A stretch of DNA of 33,783 nt. It comes from an uncultured Marinospirillum sp. GTDB taxonomy: Bacteria; Pseudomonadota; Gammaproteobacteria; Pseudomonadales; Halomonadaceae. The notes beneath the pieces were generated by a model. It saw only the letters and a program-made list of their open reading frames with translations, was not told the DNA's origin and did no database searches. The stretch covers positions 1-33,783 of the forward strand of contig CANQLY010000008.1 in assembly GCA_947624795.1 (NCBI GenBank), in the 5' to 3' direction. The position numbers and the translations under genes were made by a program. The stretch's first letter is position 1, and each line of letters starts with the position of its first letter. Positions 15,401-24,366 of this stretch are shown piece after piece.

Positions 15401-16516
15401 TTAATCTAACTGCGATTGGTCTAGTTTGGCGATTTGCATTTGCTCTTCGCCTTCTGGGTAAAAAGCCGTTGGCCAAGCATAGAAGATAGCTTTAAACATG
15501 GTAGCCAAAGGAATAGCAAAAAACACCCCCCAAAAGCCCCATAACCCACCAAAAAATAGCACTGCAAGAATAATGGACACAGGGTGTAGGTTAACTGCCT
15601 CAGAAAAGAGCAGCGGAACTAGCACATTGCCATCCAATGCTTGTATCACACCATAAACACCAATCACCCAAATAAACTCACTGCTAAAACCAAACTGAAA
15701 AAAGGCCACCAAGGCCACAGGTAGGGTTGCAACGGTTGCGCCTATGTAAGGTACAAGTACCGACAAGCCTACCAGCAGTGCTAGCAGTTCAGCGTAATTT
15801 AAGCCTAAGAAAATAAAGCTTACCCAGCTAACGATTGCAATGATAATGATTTCTAACACTTTGCCACGAATGTAGTTAGCAATTTGTGCATCAATTTCAT
15901 ACCACACATGGGTCATTAGGGTTCTTTTTTTAGGCATCAAGGACGTAATAAATCCCACCAGCTGGTGCTTATCTTTTAGCATAAAAAATACCAAAATAGG
16001 CACTAGAATTAAGTAAACTAACCAAGCGATTAAGTTAGGAATACTGGAAAGTGAAAAAGATACTAGGGTTTGCCCTAGCATACGCATATCATTTACCACT
16101 TCGTTTAGCAGGTTGTTGGCTTGCTGTTGGGTAATAAGTTGAGGGTAAGCTTCGTGTAGCTGATCTATCCAAATTTGTGTTGCTTTAGCCATCATTGGTA
16201 GCTCGCGTACTAGGCTAAGCAGCTGATTCCAAAGCAGCGGAAACAGCCAAAAAATAAGCGTAAGTAAAATGCCCACAAATAAACTAAAAGCAATGATTAC
16301 AGCCATTAGAGGTGGAAGTTTTAAATACGTTTTTAAAGGCGTCACTATGCCTTGTAGTAAATAAGCAAAAACAATGGCGCTAAGAAAAGGGAGTAGCATA
16401 GCGCCAAAGAAAAATAGTGCAGCAAAGAAAAATACTAATAAGAGTGCAAAGATAACGGCTTCTTCATCAGAAAAATAACGGTGTAGCCAGTTAAGTGTTA
16501 CATCACGAAAGGACAT
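15401..16516 (-). CDS. perM: AI-2E family transporter (PerM-like)
   Basis: A 371-residue membrane protein with about eight hydrophobic segments. The family pattern is present: two N-terminal helices (VIFALLLVFFFAALFFFGAM), a hydrophilic coiled section (about 100-160), then the conserved C-terminal helices with LALLVGLSVLVPYIGATV, GVIQALDGNVLVPLLFSEAVNLHPVSIILAVLFFGGLWGFWGVFFAIPLATMFKA split over loops. The ATG at 16516 is chosen because GGAG lies 6 nt upstream; a longer in-frame start at 16567 lies inside tusA. PerM/TqsA proteins are putative exporters or permeases of varied solutes. The gene directly follows tusA (stop at 16518), so they form one operon. Confidence 0.87.
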   Translation of the reverse strand: MSFRDVTLNWLHRYFSDEEAVIFALLLVFFFAALFFFGAMLLPFLSAIVFAYLLQGIVTPLKTYLKLPPLMAVIIAFSLFVGILLTLIFWLFPLLWNQLLSLVRELPMMAKATQIWIDQLHEAYPQLITQQQANNLLNEVVNDMRMLGQTLVSFSLSSIPNLIAWLVYLILVPILVFFMLKDKHQLVGFITSLMPKKRTLMTHVWYEIDAQIANYIRGKVLEIIIIAIVSWVSFIFLGLNYAELLALLVGLSVLVPYIGATVATLPVALVAFFQFGFSSEFIWVIGVYGVIQALDGNVLVPLLFSEAVNLHPVSIILAVLFFGGLWGFWGVFFAIPLATMFKAIFYAWPTAFYPEGEEQMQIAKLDQSQLD

Positions 16517-16517
16517 C

Positions 16518-16793
16518 TTATTCTCCTTTTTGTAATAAAAAGTGGAGGGTATTGTTATGCTTTTCACGGCTTATTAGCTGATGCTTGCTGAGCTTGGCAT
16601 AGCTTGCAAAGTCGTTCCAAGAACCTGAGTCGGTTGTTTGAATAAACAACACTTGACCTGCATTAATTTGATTAAGGCATTGCTTTGCTTTTAGTAGAGG
16701 TAATGGACAGCTAAGCCCGCGTGCATCTAAGTGCTTATCATAGCTTAGCTTTGGGTTATTATTAGGTAGAGTTGGATTATTTTCTGAATTCAA
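16518..16793 (-). CDS. tusA: TusA-family sulfurtransferase (SirA/YedF-like)
   Basis: A 91-residue protein with the TusA signature LDARGLSCPLPLLKAK and active Cys29 (CPxP), followed by IQTTDSGSWNDFASYAK and a C-terminal strand. TusA proteins carry persulfide sulfur for tRNA thiolation, molybdenum-cofactor or other sulfur relays. The Pseudomonas protein at this spot (next to bepA and bcp, near nadA) has been linked to molybdopterin and nitrate respiration. The start is TTG 16793 with AAGG 9 nt upstream. The first 20 residues are polar and variable, and no ATG is available before the signature. Confidence 0.88.
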   Translation of the reverse strand: MNSENNPTLPNNNPKLSYDKHLDARGLSCPLPLLKAKQCLNQINAGQVLFIQTTDSGSWNDFASYAKLSKHQLISREKHNNTLHFLLQKGE

Positions 16794-16804
16794 GAGGCGT
16801 TACC

Positions 16805-18319
16805 TTGTCGTATAAAAAATGCTTTGACACTCCAATTATTACAAGCAAACCCTTGCTAGAAAAGCGCCTGCTGCATCAAAATAATTGGCTAGTTAGTTTT
16901 TTATTTGTTTTGTTTTTATTTATGCCGCGGCAAAGTATAACAGCAGAAGCACCTGAATTACCTAGTCTGGGGTTAGCTAGCACTTATGACATAAGTTTGA
17001 ATCAAGAAACGTTATTAGGGCAGGGCTGGTTAAGGCAGTTTCGTTCCCAAAGCAAGCTTTATGACGACCCTTTAACGCAGGAGTATACCGAGCATTTAAT
17101 TCAACGCCTAGCCACTTGGAATCGCCATTTAGAAAATAAAAGCTTGGACGTTGTATTGGTTGATCAGCGTCAATTAAATGCTTTTGCCGTGCCAGGGGGT
17201 GTGGTGGGTATTAACACCGGCCTGTTTACCTTTGCGCCCTTTGAAGATGAATTTGCTTCTGTAGTGGCGCATGAGTTAGCCCACATTAGTCAGCGGCACT
17301 TTGCACGCCGTGTACAGGCATCGCAAGACATTCAATGGAAGACCATGGCAGGTTTACTAGCAGGGGTTTTAGTCGCAAGCCAAGGCCATGCCGATGCAGG
17401 CATAGCGGCCATTGCCGGAACGCAAGCCGCCGTCATTCAAAACCAGCTAGCATGGAGCCGTGGGTACGAGCAAGAAGCTGACCGCATTGGCATGGAAACC
17501 TTGGTTGCTGCTGGTTATGCCGCCGAAGCGATGCCAGAAATGTTTAATCAAATGCAGCGCATTGCCAGTTTAAGTGGCAGGCCGCCTGAATTTTTATTAA
17601 CTCACCCCTTAACTGAATCACGCATTGCCGATGCACAGGCTAGAGCCGATCAGCAGGCAATTAAAAAGCCCAGAATAACGGGGCGAGATTATGAAATGAT
17701 TCGTGTGCGGGTTATTTTTTCTCAGTACGCCAATTCTGATGATGCTTACAGCTTGTTTTCTCGCCAACAAAGCTCTAGCCAATCATTGCGCTATGCAAAG
17801 GCTTTGCGTGCCAAGGCAACGGGTGATGTGGCCACAAGCCTTGAGTTGTTAACAACCTTGGCCGACCAAGACCCTAGCTGGCTGTTACCACAATACCTGT
17901 TAGCAGAAGCTTTTGTAAAAGAGCAGCACTGGGAAGGGGCGGCTAAAGTATTGGATGATTTACTGCTGTATGCGCCTAGCTATTACCCTGCTTTGCAGTT
18001 GCAGGCCGATATTTTTAGGCAGCAGCAAGCATGGGATAAAGCCCGGCTAATTTTGCAGCAATTAAGCCAAAGTAGACCCAAAGACCCCGTGGTTTGGTTT
18101 CAGCTAGCAGAAGCTGCAGGGAAGGTGGATGCACAAATTCAGCTGCACCGTGCTCGTGCAGAATATTTTCAGTTAAATGGCCGGTTTAGGCAGGCATTTC
18201 AACAGTTAGACTTAGCCCAAGAACAAGCCCGTTTACAAAACCAGCCTTGGGCGGTGCAGTCATCGATTCGGGAACGGCGCAGGGAATTAGAATCCCTACG
18301 CAGCCTAATGGATATGTAA
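16805..18319 (+). CDS. bepA: periplasmic M48 metalloprotease/chaperone with TPR domain (BepA/YfgC-like)
   Basis: A 504-residue protein. A basic stretch and a hydrophobic run (WLVSFLFVLFLFMP, about residues 28-41) form a signal peptide. The M48 domain has zinc motif HELAH (156-160) with the third ligand Glu in YEQEADRIGME, and LNAFAVPGGVVGINTGL before it. The C-terminal half consists of TPR-like helical repeats (about 310-500). BepA helps LptD assembly and degrades misfolded outer-membrane proteins. The start is uncertain: TTG 16805 is preferred (GAGG 7 nt upstream); TTG 16772 would run into the divergent tusA start. Either way the two genes start within a few bases of each other. It is convergent with bcp. 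Confidence 0.9.
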   Translation: MSYKKCFDTPIITSKPLLEKRLLHQNNWLVSFLFVLFLFMPRQSITAEAPELPSLGLASTYDISLNQETLLGQGWLRQFRSQSKLYDDPLTQEYTEHLIQRLATWNRHLENKSLDVVLVDQRQLNAFAVPGGVVGINTGLFTFAPFEDEFASVVAHELAHISQRHFARRVQASQDIQWKTMAGLLAGVLVASQGHADAGIAAIAGTQAAVIQNQLAWSRGYEQEADRIGMETLVAAGYAAEAMPEMFNQMQRIASLSGRPPEFLLTHPLTESRIADAQARADQQAIKKPRITGRDYEMIRVRVIFSQYANSDDAYSLFSRQQSSSQSLRYAKALRAKATGDVATSLELLTTLADQDPSWLLPQYLLAEAFVKEQHWEGAAKVLDDLLLYAPSYYPALQLQADIFRQQQAWDKARLILQQLSQSRPKDPVVWFQLAEAAGKVDAQIQLHRARAEYFQLNGRFRQAFQQLDLAQEQARLQNQPWAVQSSIRERRRELESLRSLMDM

Positions 18320-18347
18320 CGGATTTTGGGGTTTTAGCTCAGATTAC

Positions 18348-18812
18348 TTAGCAGGCTTTAACGGCATCTAGCACTTCTTGTACATGCCCTGGCACTTTAA
18401 CCTTGCGCCATTCTTTAATAAGCTTGCCGTTTTCGTCTATTAAAAAAGTGCTGCGTTCAATGCCTAGGTGTTCTTTGCCAAACATTTTCTTTAGTTTAAG
18501 CACATCAAACAGTTTGCAAAGGGCTTCATCTGCATCGCTAATCAGTTCAAAAGGAAAGTTTTGTTTGGCTTTAAAGTTTTCATGGCTTTTAAGGCTGTCA
18601 CGCGAGATGCCAAAAATTTCAGTATTGGCGGCTTGAAAGTCGCTGTATAAATCACCAAAATCACCGCCTTGGGTAGTACAGCCGGGGGTGCTGTCTTTGG
18701 GGTAAAAATACAGCACTACTTTTTTACCTTTAAGGGCAGGCAAGGTAACTTGTCGATTGCTGGTGGCTTCTGCAATAAAGTGAGGTAAGGTTTGACCTAG
18801 TGTTAAGTCCAT
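18348..18812 (-). CDS. bcp: thioredoxin-dependent peroxiredoxin Bcp/PrxQ, lacking the canonical resolving Cys
   Basis: A 154-residue thioredoxin-fold peroxidase. Peroxidatic Cys45 lies in FYPKDSTPGCTTQGGDF, with Arg120 in GIERSTFLID matching the active-site Arg. E. coli Bcp has a resolving Cys five residues after the peroxidatic one, but here position 50 is Gly. Remaining cysteines are C99 and the C-terminal residue C154. The enzyme reduces hydroperoxides in the cytoplasm, regenerated by thioredoxin. Without C50 it must act as a 1-Cys enzyme or use C99 (a position also Cys in E. coli) or C154. RBS GGAG precedes the ATG. The gene is divergent from dapA. Confidence 0.92.
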   Translation of the reverse strand: MDLTLGQTLPHFIAEATSNRQVTLPALKGKKVVLYFYPKDSTPGCTTQGGDFGDLYSDFQAANTEIFGISRDSLKSHENFKAKQNFPFELISDADEALCKLFDVLKLKKMFGKEHLGIERSTFLIDENGKLIKEWRKVKVPGHVQEVLDAVKAC

Positions 18813-18891
18813 GATTTATCTCCATATTGGCTAAAAATAGCTAAAAGATTGTGGGAATAGGCTTAAATATAACATAGGCTCTATTTTCTGC

Positions 18892-18920
18892 TTGAGACAA
18901 AACGCCTGAGGCGTGACAAT
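18892..18920 (+). promoter_or_regulatory. dapA promoter with a perfect palindrome in the spacer
   Basis: TTGAGA (18892-18897), a 17-nt spacer and GACAAT (18915-18920). The spacer contains the perfect inverted repeat ACGCCT-G-AGGCGT (18902-18914), which ends exactly at the -10. A protein bound there would sit between the hexamers. Start site expected near 18927, about 34 nt before dapA; the RBS is GGAG at 18950-18953. Confidence 0.5.
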
Positions 18921-18960
18921 AGAGCACACGTTTTATTTCTGAATTTTTTGGAGAAGCGGC

Positions 18961-19845
18961 ATGATTAAAGGCAGCCTAGTGGCATTAGTAACGCCTATGA
19001 CAGTGCAAGGTGAGGTGGATTGGCCTGCACTGGATCGTTTGGTAGACTTTCACCTAGAAAACGGTACTGACGGTATAGTGGCCGCTGGCACAACGGGTGA
19101 ACCCTCAACCCTAAGCTTTGATGAGCACTTTGAAGTGATTCGCAAAGTTGTTGCCCGTGTAAAAGGGAAGATTCCGGTGGTTGCAGGTACGGGTTCTAAC
19201 TCGACCAAAGAAGCCATAGAACTGACCCGTTATGCTAACAAAGTTGGCGTAGATTACTGTTTAATAAGTACGCCCTATTACAATAAGCCTACCCAAGAAG
19301 GTTTATACCTGCATTACAAAGCCATTGCCGAAGCCAGTGACTTGCCCATTATTTTGTACAATGTGCCCGGTCGTACTGCGGTGGATATGCACAATGAAAC
19401 GGTGCTACGTTTAGCAGAATTAGATAAAATTGTTGCGCTAAAAGATGCAACGGGTGATTTAGAGCGTGGCAAGGTATTAATTGAAGCCATTGCAGGTACT
19501 GGCTTTCAAATTTTTTCAGGCGATGATGCAACGGCTTGTGAGTTAATTCTTATGGGTGGCAGTGGCAATATTTCAGTGACAGCAAACGTGGCGCCTAAAC
19601 AGATGCATGATATGTGTGCGGCTGCTTTGGCAGGTGATACAAGCAAAGCCCACCAAATTAATACCCGTTTAATGCCATTAAATACGGGCCTGTTTGTTGA
19701 ATCGAACCCCATTCCTGCCAAGTGGGCACTTTATGATATGGGCTTAATTGATTTAGGTATTCGTTTACCTTTAACGCCTTTATCAACCAAATACCACACC
19801 ACCATTCATGAAGCGCTTCAGTTAGCTGGAGTTTTGAAAAAATGA
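18961..19845 (+). CDS. dapA: 4-hydroxy-tetrahydrodipicolinate synthase
   Basis: A 294-residue TIM-barrel aldolase that condenses pyruvate with aspartate semialdehyde in lysine and diaminopimelate synthesis. All key residues fall at the E. coli numbers: T44 and T45 ([11 protein letters not shown]), Y107 (TPYYNKPTQ), Y133 and R138 ([11 protein letters not shown]), and the Schiff-base Lys K161 (VALKDATGD). It leads the dapA-bamC-MBL hydrolase-purC set found in Pseudomonas relatives; bamC overlaps by 4 nt. The gene is regulated from a promoter with an embedded palindrome. Confidence 0.97.
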   Translation: MIKGSLVALVTPMTVQGEVDWPALDRLVDFHLENGTDGIVAAGTTGEPSTLSFDEHFEVIRKVVARVKGKIPVVAGTGSNSTKEAIELTRYANKVGVDYCLISTPYYNKPTQEGLYLHYKAIAEASDLPIILYNVPGRTAVDMHNETVLRLAELDKIVALKDATGDLERGKVLIEAIAGTGFQIFSGDDATACELILMGGSGNISVTANVAPKQMHDMCAAALAGDTSKAHQINTRLMPLNTGLFVESNPIPAKWALYDMGLIDLGIRLPLTPLSTKYHTTIHEALQLAGVLKK

Positions 19846-20828
19846 AGTTAGGAAAACTGCCACTGCCCTTAATTTTGCTGGCAGGCTTAATGGTAGGTTG
19901 TAGTAGCAGTGAGTACCAAGACCGCAACACTGAGTATTATCAAGCCAAGGAGGCAAGCAATGACTTGCCTAGAAGCTACCCTGACCAAGATGCCATGCCC
20001 ATTGCCAAGGCTGAACGCAGCTTTAACGAACCTCAACTTAAAGCGCCTCGCCCCGAATCATTAAGGGTGATGGATGATTCAGAAAGCCTAGTAACTGAAC
20101 GGGTAGATGATGACGGCGCTTGGTTATTGGTGTTGCGTGGCCCAAGTGAAGTTTGGACTAGCCTGCGTGCGTTTGCAGAAAGCCGTGATGTAGCGCTGGT
20201 TTCTGCCAGCCCTAGGCGGGGTGAGCTAGCTTTAGAAGCCGACCTTGCCAGTAAATTGCCGGCGCAGCGCATTGACCTACGCCAAGGCGTGCGTCGTGGC
20301 ACTTCTGAGATTCGTTTGCGCTCTTATGAAGCGGGTCAAAATTTGCCGTGGAGCGATTATGACCGCAGCCGGGTTAAATCGTTGTCAGAATTTTTGATGG
20401 TCAGTTTAAATGAATCAAGCCACAGCGTTTCTTTGCAGGCACAATCTTTGCAAGACAATCAGCTGGTGCGTTTAGTTGACCGTGATAATCGTCAAGTGTT
20501 GGTTATGCAGCTAGATTATGAGCGGGCTTGGGCTGAATTGGTTAACTTATTAGAAGACAAGTTCAGTGACGATTGGCAAAAACTAGAGGATTTAAACCGC
20601 AGTGAAGGGCGTTTTTATATTCGCTATGTACCCAAAAGTGAACGTCCCTCTGGTTTTTTTGCGCGTTTATTTAGCCGTGACCCAAAACCTGAAGCACATT
20701 ATTACCAGTTGCACTTAACAGAACACAGCCAAGAACTTGATTTAGTGCTAGAGAGCCTGCCAGATCAAGCCGCCCCTGCTAAGGTTGAGCTTGAGCTATT
20801 AACTTGGCTTGAGCGGCAGTTGCGTTGA
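19842..20828 (+). CDS. bamC: outer membrane protein assembly factor BamC
   Basis: A 328-residue lipoprotein. The signal peptide [20 protein letters not shown] has lipid Cys20, followed by a BamC N-terminal unstructured segment ([19 protein letters not shown]), then two helix-grip domains (about 90-200 and 210-328). BamC is a nonessential lipoprotein of the Bam complex and is docked to BamD via the N-terminal segment. The ATG overlaps the dapA stop by 4 nt; the next gene overlaps in turn, so the run is translationally coupled. Confidence 0.88.
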   Translation: MKLGKLPLPLILLAGLMVGCSSSEYQDRNTEYYQAKEASNDLPRSYPDQDAMPIAKAERSFNEPQLKAPRPESLRVMDDSESLVTERVDDDGAWLLVLRGPSEVWTSLRAFAESRDVALVSASPRRGELALEADLASKLPAQRIDLRQGVRRGTSEIRLRSYEAGQNLPWSDYDRSRVKSLSEFLMVSLNESSHSVSLQAQSLQDNQLVRLVDRDNRQVLVMQLDYERAWAELVNLLEDKFSDDWQKLEDLNRSEGRFYIRYVPKSERPSGFFARLFSRDPKPEAHYYQLHLTEHSQELDLVLESLPDQAAPAKVELELLTWLERQLR

Positions 20829-21610
20829 GAAAAAGTCAACGCATTCAGTTTGCTTCTTTAGGCAGTGGCAGTAAGGGCAATGCCACTTTGGTCAGTTGTG
20901 GTAACACGCACTTGTTAATTGACTGTGGCTTTGCCATGAAAGAAACCACCCGCCGCTTGCAGCGCCTTGGGTTAGAGCCTGAACAGCTGACAGCGGTGCT
21001 GATTACTCATGAACATGCTGACCATATTGCGGGCGCTGGTGCATTAACACGGCGTTACCAGCTGCCGCTTTATACCACCAGTGGCACTAAAATTTCAGGG
21101 CGTTTTAAGGGGGAAGTACCCGACTGGCGGCCAATTAACCCTGAGCATTCGTTTGCGGTGAATGATTTGGAGGTTTTGCCGGTCACTGTGCCGCACGATG
21201 CCCGTGAACCTGTGCAGTTTGTGATTAGTGACGGTGCTAATAGCTTAGGAATATTGACCGATTTAGGTAGCATTACACCCCATGTGGTGCGTCATTATAA
21301 GCCTTGCCAAGCCTTAGTGTTAGAAGCAAATCATGACCCCATTATGTTGGCTCGTGGCCCGTATCCTGCTTCGTTAAAGCACCGAGTGGGTGGCGATTTT
21401 GGCCATTTAAGTAATCAGCAAGCGGCAGATTTCTTAACTCAAATGGAATTAAAACACTTAACTCATCTAGTGGCTTCCCATTTAAGCGAGCAAAATAATG
21501 AGCCAAACTTGGCCTGTTTTACGCTTGCCGAAGCCATTAACACCACGCCAGACTGGATAACCTTAGCCAGCCAAGATGAAGGTTTTGGTTGGCGCGATAT
21601 TCAAGCTTAA
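20825..21610 (+). CDS. metallo-beta-lactamase fold hydrolase (YycJ/WalJ-like)
   Basis: A 261-residue MBL-fold protein with zinc motif H62-E-H64-A-D66-H67 (ITHEHADHIAG), preceded by FASLGSGSKGNATLV and LLIDCGFAMKETTRRL, and followed by VTVPHDAREPV and VLEANHD, typical of the YycJ/ExoX-like group. The Gram-positive homologue WalJ/YycJ is implicated in coordinating cell wall and division or acts as a 5' exonuclease; the proteobacterial role is not known to me. The start is TTG 20825 overlapping the bamC stop (TTGA), consistent with a dapA-bamC-MBL-purC order. A gap of 35 nt separates it from purC. Confidence 0.82.
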   Translation: MRKSQRIQFASLGSGSKGNATLVSCGNTHLLIDCGFAMKETTRRLQRLGLEPEQLTAVLITHEHADHIAGAGALTRRYQLPLYTTSGTKISGRFKGEVPDWRPINPEHSFAVNDLEVLPVTVPHDAREPVQFVISDGANSLGILTDLGSITPHVVRHYKPCQALVLEANHDPIMLARGPYPASLKHRVGGDFGHLSNQQAADFLTQMELKHLTHLVASHLSEQNNEPNLACFTLAEAINTTPDWITLASQDEGFGWRDIQA

Positions 21611-21645
21611 TTTTGTATTAATAACCTACCTTCCCGGAGACGTTT

Positions 21646-22359
21646 GTGGAAAAGCGCGAAGAACTTTATGCAGGTAAAGCCAAATCTGTTTATAAAACTG
21701 ATGATCCTGATTTATTAATTATGCATTTTCGTGATGATACCAGTGCTTTTGATGGCAAAAAGCTGGAACAGTTAGAGCGTAAAGGCAAGGTTAACAATAT
21801 TTTTAATGCTTTTATTATGGAAAAGCTAAAAGCAGCAGGCATTCCTACCCATTTTGAAGAACGCTTAAGCGACCGTGAATCATTAGTTAAGTGCATGAAG
21901 ATGATGCCGGTTGAATGCGTGATACGTAATATTAGCGCGGGCAGTTTGGTGCGCCGTTTAGGTGTGGAAGAAGGCTTAGAGCTTAACCCGCCAACCTATG
22001 AATTGTTCTTAAAGAATGATGCGCAGGGCGACCCGATGATAAACGAATCTTTGTGCCTTACTTTTGGCTGGGCAACCGAAGCACAGCTGGCTGAAATGAA
22101 AACGCTAACCTATAAAGTGAATGGCATTTTAAAACAGCTGTTTGATGAGGCCGGCATGTTGCTAGTTGATTACAAGCTAGAGTTTGGCGTGTTCAAAGGC
22201 GAGGTTTTTCTAGGCGATGAGTTTTCGCCCGATGGTTGCCGCTTGTGGGATAAAACTACCCGTGAAAAACTAGACAAAGACCGTTTCCGTCAAGGTTTAG
22301 GTGGTGTGGTTGAAGCGTATGAAGAAGTGGGTCGCCGTTTAGGCATTAACTTCGACTAG
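21646..22359 (+). CDS. purC: phosphoribosylaminoimidazole-succinocarboxamide synthase
   Basis: A 237-residue SAICAR synthetase with the E. coli length. Seen are [29 protein letters not shown], the [15 protein letters not shown] motif, [16 protein letters not shown] and [11 protein letters not shown], then [14 protein letters not shown]. It joins aspartate to CAIR using ATP in purine synthesis. Starts with GTG 21646, RBS GGAGA upstream. It is the last gene of the dapA set and is convergent with trmO. Confidence 0.97.
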   Translation: MEKREELYAGKAKSVYKTDDPDLLIMHFRDDTSAFDGKKLEQLERKGKVNNIFNAFIMEKLKAAGIPTHFEERLSDRESLVKCMKMMPVECVIRNISAGSLVRRLGVEEGLELNPPTYELFLKNDAQGDPMINESLCLTFGWATEAQLAEMKTLTYKVNGILKQLFDEAGMLLVDYKLEFGVFKGEVFLGDEFSPDGCRLWDKTTREKLDKDRFRQGLGGVVEAYEEVGRRLGINFD

Positions 22360-22400
22360 GTTGTTTGATGCATTAGGTTTTAGTGTAGAAGTAGTAGTGG

Positions 22401-23090
22401 TTAGTGAATCGCTATCACTTCTATGCTTGTATCAGCTAAGTAACAAAACTGCACGTTTAAATCGGCTAGCTTTACGCCATAAACCCTTGCAAGGTCTGTT
22501 TTTTGATAGGCAGGGCGTGGGTTTTGTGCCAAGACTTCACTAATGAGTTGTTTAAGGCGTTTACCTTGCGGGTGGGCAGTTAGCTGTAATTCTGCTGTAT
22601 TTTGAAAGCTAACCTTGAGTAATTCAGGCGGTGCGGCTACCCAAGCTGCCAAGGCTTCGGGCTTACCATCCACCCAAGGAATGTAAGGCTTAATATCCAC
22701 CACGGGTGTGCCATCAATTAAATCGGCACCCGATAAATGCAGCCTTACCCCTTCGTTTAAATCTATCCCTTCCAGCTTTACCACCGATAAACCCAAACCA
22801 TTGGGGCGAAAAGTGGAGCGACTAGCAAACACCCCTACTTTTTTATTGCCGCCTAATCGGGGTGGGCGCACTTTAGGTTTCCAGCCTTGTGCTAGGTTTT
22901 GATGAAAAACAAAACTTATCCACAGGTGCGAAAATCCTTCCAGCCCATCAACGCATTCTGGCAGATTATAAGGCGGCAGCAGCTCAAGGGTTGCATAGGC
23001 GCTAGGAGCCAGCCCCGGTTGGCGTGGCACGGCAAATTTTTCTTGGTAGCAAGAATGCATGATGCCTAGCGTTTCCAGTGACCAGCGCAT
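22401..23090 (-). CDS. trmO: tRNA (N6-threonylcarbamoyladenosine37-N6)-methyltransferase TrmO
   Basis: A 229-residue TsaA/YaeB-family protein, with GIMHSCYQEKFAVPRQPGL, GLEGFSHLWISFVFHQN, RPPRLGGNKKVGVFASRSTFRPN and DGTPVVDIKPYIPW in order, matching E. coli TrmO. It adds the N6-methyl of m6t6A37 in tRNA-Thr, using SAM. The C-terminal domain (LPRP-like NPRPAYQKTD motif, about residues 190-205) is present. The gene starts 5 nt after the HAD phosphatase stop, in the same direction, so the two are likely co-transcribed. Confidence 0.93.
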   Translation of the reverse strand: MRWSLETLGIMHSCYQEKFAVPRQPGLAPSAYATLELLPPYNLPECVDGLEGFSHLWISFVFHQNLAQGWKPKVRPPRLGGNKKVGVFASRSTFRPNGLGLSVVKLEGIDLNEGVRLHLSGADLIDGTPVVDIKPYIPWVDGKPEALAAWVAAPPELLKVSFQNTAELQLTAHPQGKRLKQLISEVLAQNPRPAYQKTDLARVYGVKLADLNVQFCYLADTSIEVIAIH

Positions 23091-23095
23091 ATTAA

Positions 23096-23752
23096 CTAAC
23101 CACGCAGGCTGATAATAGGCCAGCTTGCCTGAATCGCCCGTTGGCGCAGCGCATCATCAGGGTCAACTGCTATGGGGTTATCCACCACTTCTAGTAGCGG
23201 CAAATCATTGTGTGAATCACTATAAAACCAGCTATTTTCTAAGCTAAGGTCTTTTTGGGCGAGCCATTCATTTAGGCGGGTAATTTTTCCTTCACGAAAG
23301 CTTGGGGTGCCGACTATTTTCCCCGTGTAGCTGCCGTTAATAAACTCAGGTTCAGGGGCTATCAGTTCTTCTACGCCCAGCAGCCTTGCAATGGGTTCGG
23401 TAATAAAACGGTTGGTGGCAGTAATAATTAAAATGTGGTGCCCTTGTTCGCGGTGCTTGTTTAAAAGCTGCGTTGCTGCAGGTAAAAGTAACGGGCGGAT
23501 GCACTCTTCAATAAAAACTTCACGCCAAGTTAGCATTTCTTGGGTAGAGTAGAGCGTTAAAGGTTTAAGTGAAAAAGTTAGGTAGTCATGAATATCTAAA
23601 GTGCCTTGTTGGTAGGCAAGGTAATAATGGTCGTTGGCTTTTTTATATTCAGCGGCATCAACCAATTCTTTATTTACCAAAAATTCACCCCAAGCGTGGT
23701 CGCTGTCGCCAGCAATTAGGGTGTTGTCGAGGTCAAACAGGGCTAAGCTCAC
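23096..23752 (-). CDS. HAD-IB family phosphatase
   Basis: A 218-residue HAD hydrolase. Motif I FDLDNTL with nucleophile D7 and D9, motif II IITATNR, motif III Lys in REGKI and motif IV SDSHNDLPLLE are all intact, in the order of the SerB-like IB group. The cap helices lie between residues 20 and 90. The substrate is unknown; SerB-like and phospholipid-phosphate activities occur in the group. It is divergent from rppH-ptsP, as I recall in Pseudomonas. GTG 23752 start with AGGAAA upstream. Confidence 0.85.
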   Translation of the reverse strand: MSLALFDLDNTLIAGDSDHAWGEFLVNKELVDAAEYKKANDHYYLAYQQGTLDIHDYLTFSLKPLTLYSTQEMLTWREVFIEECIRPLLLPAATQLLNKHREQGHHILIITATNRFITEPIARLLGVEELIAPEPEFINGSYTGKIVGTPSFREGKITRLNEWLAQKDLSLENSWFYSDSHNDLPLLEVVDNPIAVDPDDALRQRAIQASWPIISLRG

Positions 23753-23823
23753 TTTATTAGGTTTCCTTGCGTTTAAATTTATATGGTTTATTACATTTTA
23801 CATCAGTGTTAAATTGAATACTT

Positions 23824-23851
23824 TTGATTCTTCTAAAGAACATTCAATAAT
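23824..23851 (+). promoter_or_regulatory. probable rppH-ptsP promoter
   Basis: TTGATT (23824-23829), a 16-nt spacer and AATAAT (23846-23851), ending 20 nt before the rppH start. The transcript leader would be very short (about 15 nt), holding only the RBS GAGGG. Confidence 0.45.
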
Positions 23852-23871
23852 AAAAACTTTTTGAGGGCCAA

Positions 23872-24366
23872 GTGTTGATAGATGAGGACGGGTATCGCCC
23901 TAACGTTGGAATTATTATTACCAATAGTGATGGCCAGTTGCTTTGGGCTAGGCGCTATGGTCAAGATGCTTGGCAGTTTCCTCAGGGTGGTATAAAAAAT
24001 GATGAAACACCTGAGCAGGCATTGTATCGCGAATTAAAAGAAGAGATAGGCTTGTCGCCCGATCAGGTTGAATTACTTGGTGCAACGCACGGTTGGCTGC
24101 GTTATCGCTTGCCTAAGCGAATGGTGCGGCGTAATAGTCGGCCTTTGTGCATAGGGCAAAAACAAAAATGGTTTTTGCTACAAATACGCTGTGCTGATTC
24201 AAAAGTTTGCTTTGATTGTTCTGTAAAGCCTGAGTTTGATAGCTGGCGCTGGGTAAGTTACTGGTACCCTTTGGGTCAGGTGGTGCCTTTTAAGCGTGAC
24301 GTGTATCGCAAGGCGCTATTAGAGCTAGGGCCAAGGCTGCACAGAATGCTACGTGATAACTCATGA
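23872..24366 (+). CDS. rppH: RNA pyrophosphohydrolase RppH
   Basis: A 164-residue Nudix hydrolase with the full Nudix box ([20 protein letters not shown] plus IGL), the [12 protein letters not shown]-terminus and [21 protein letters not shown] near the end, matching E. coli RppH. It removes pyrophosphate from 5'-triphosphate mRNAs, opening them to RNase E. The start is GTG 23872; the next codon TTG 23875 would give the protein start seen in E. coli (MIDxDGYRPN) and is spaced 7 nt from GAGGG, so it is about as likely. ptsP overlaps by 4 nt. Confidence 0.95.
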   Translation: MLIDEDGYRPNVGIIITNSDGQLLWARRYGQDAWQFPQGGIKNDETPEQALYRELKEEIGLSPDQVELLGATHGWLRYRLPKRMVRRNSRPLCIGQKQKWFLLQIRCADSKVCFDCSVKPEFDSWRWVSYWYPLGQVVPFKRDVYRKALLELGPRLHRMLRDNS

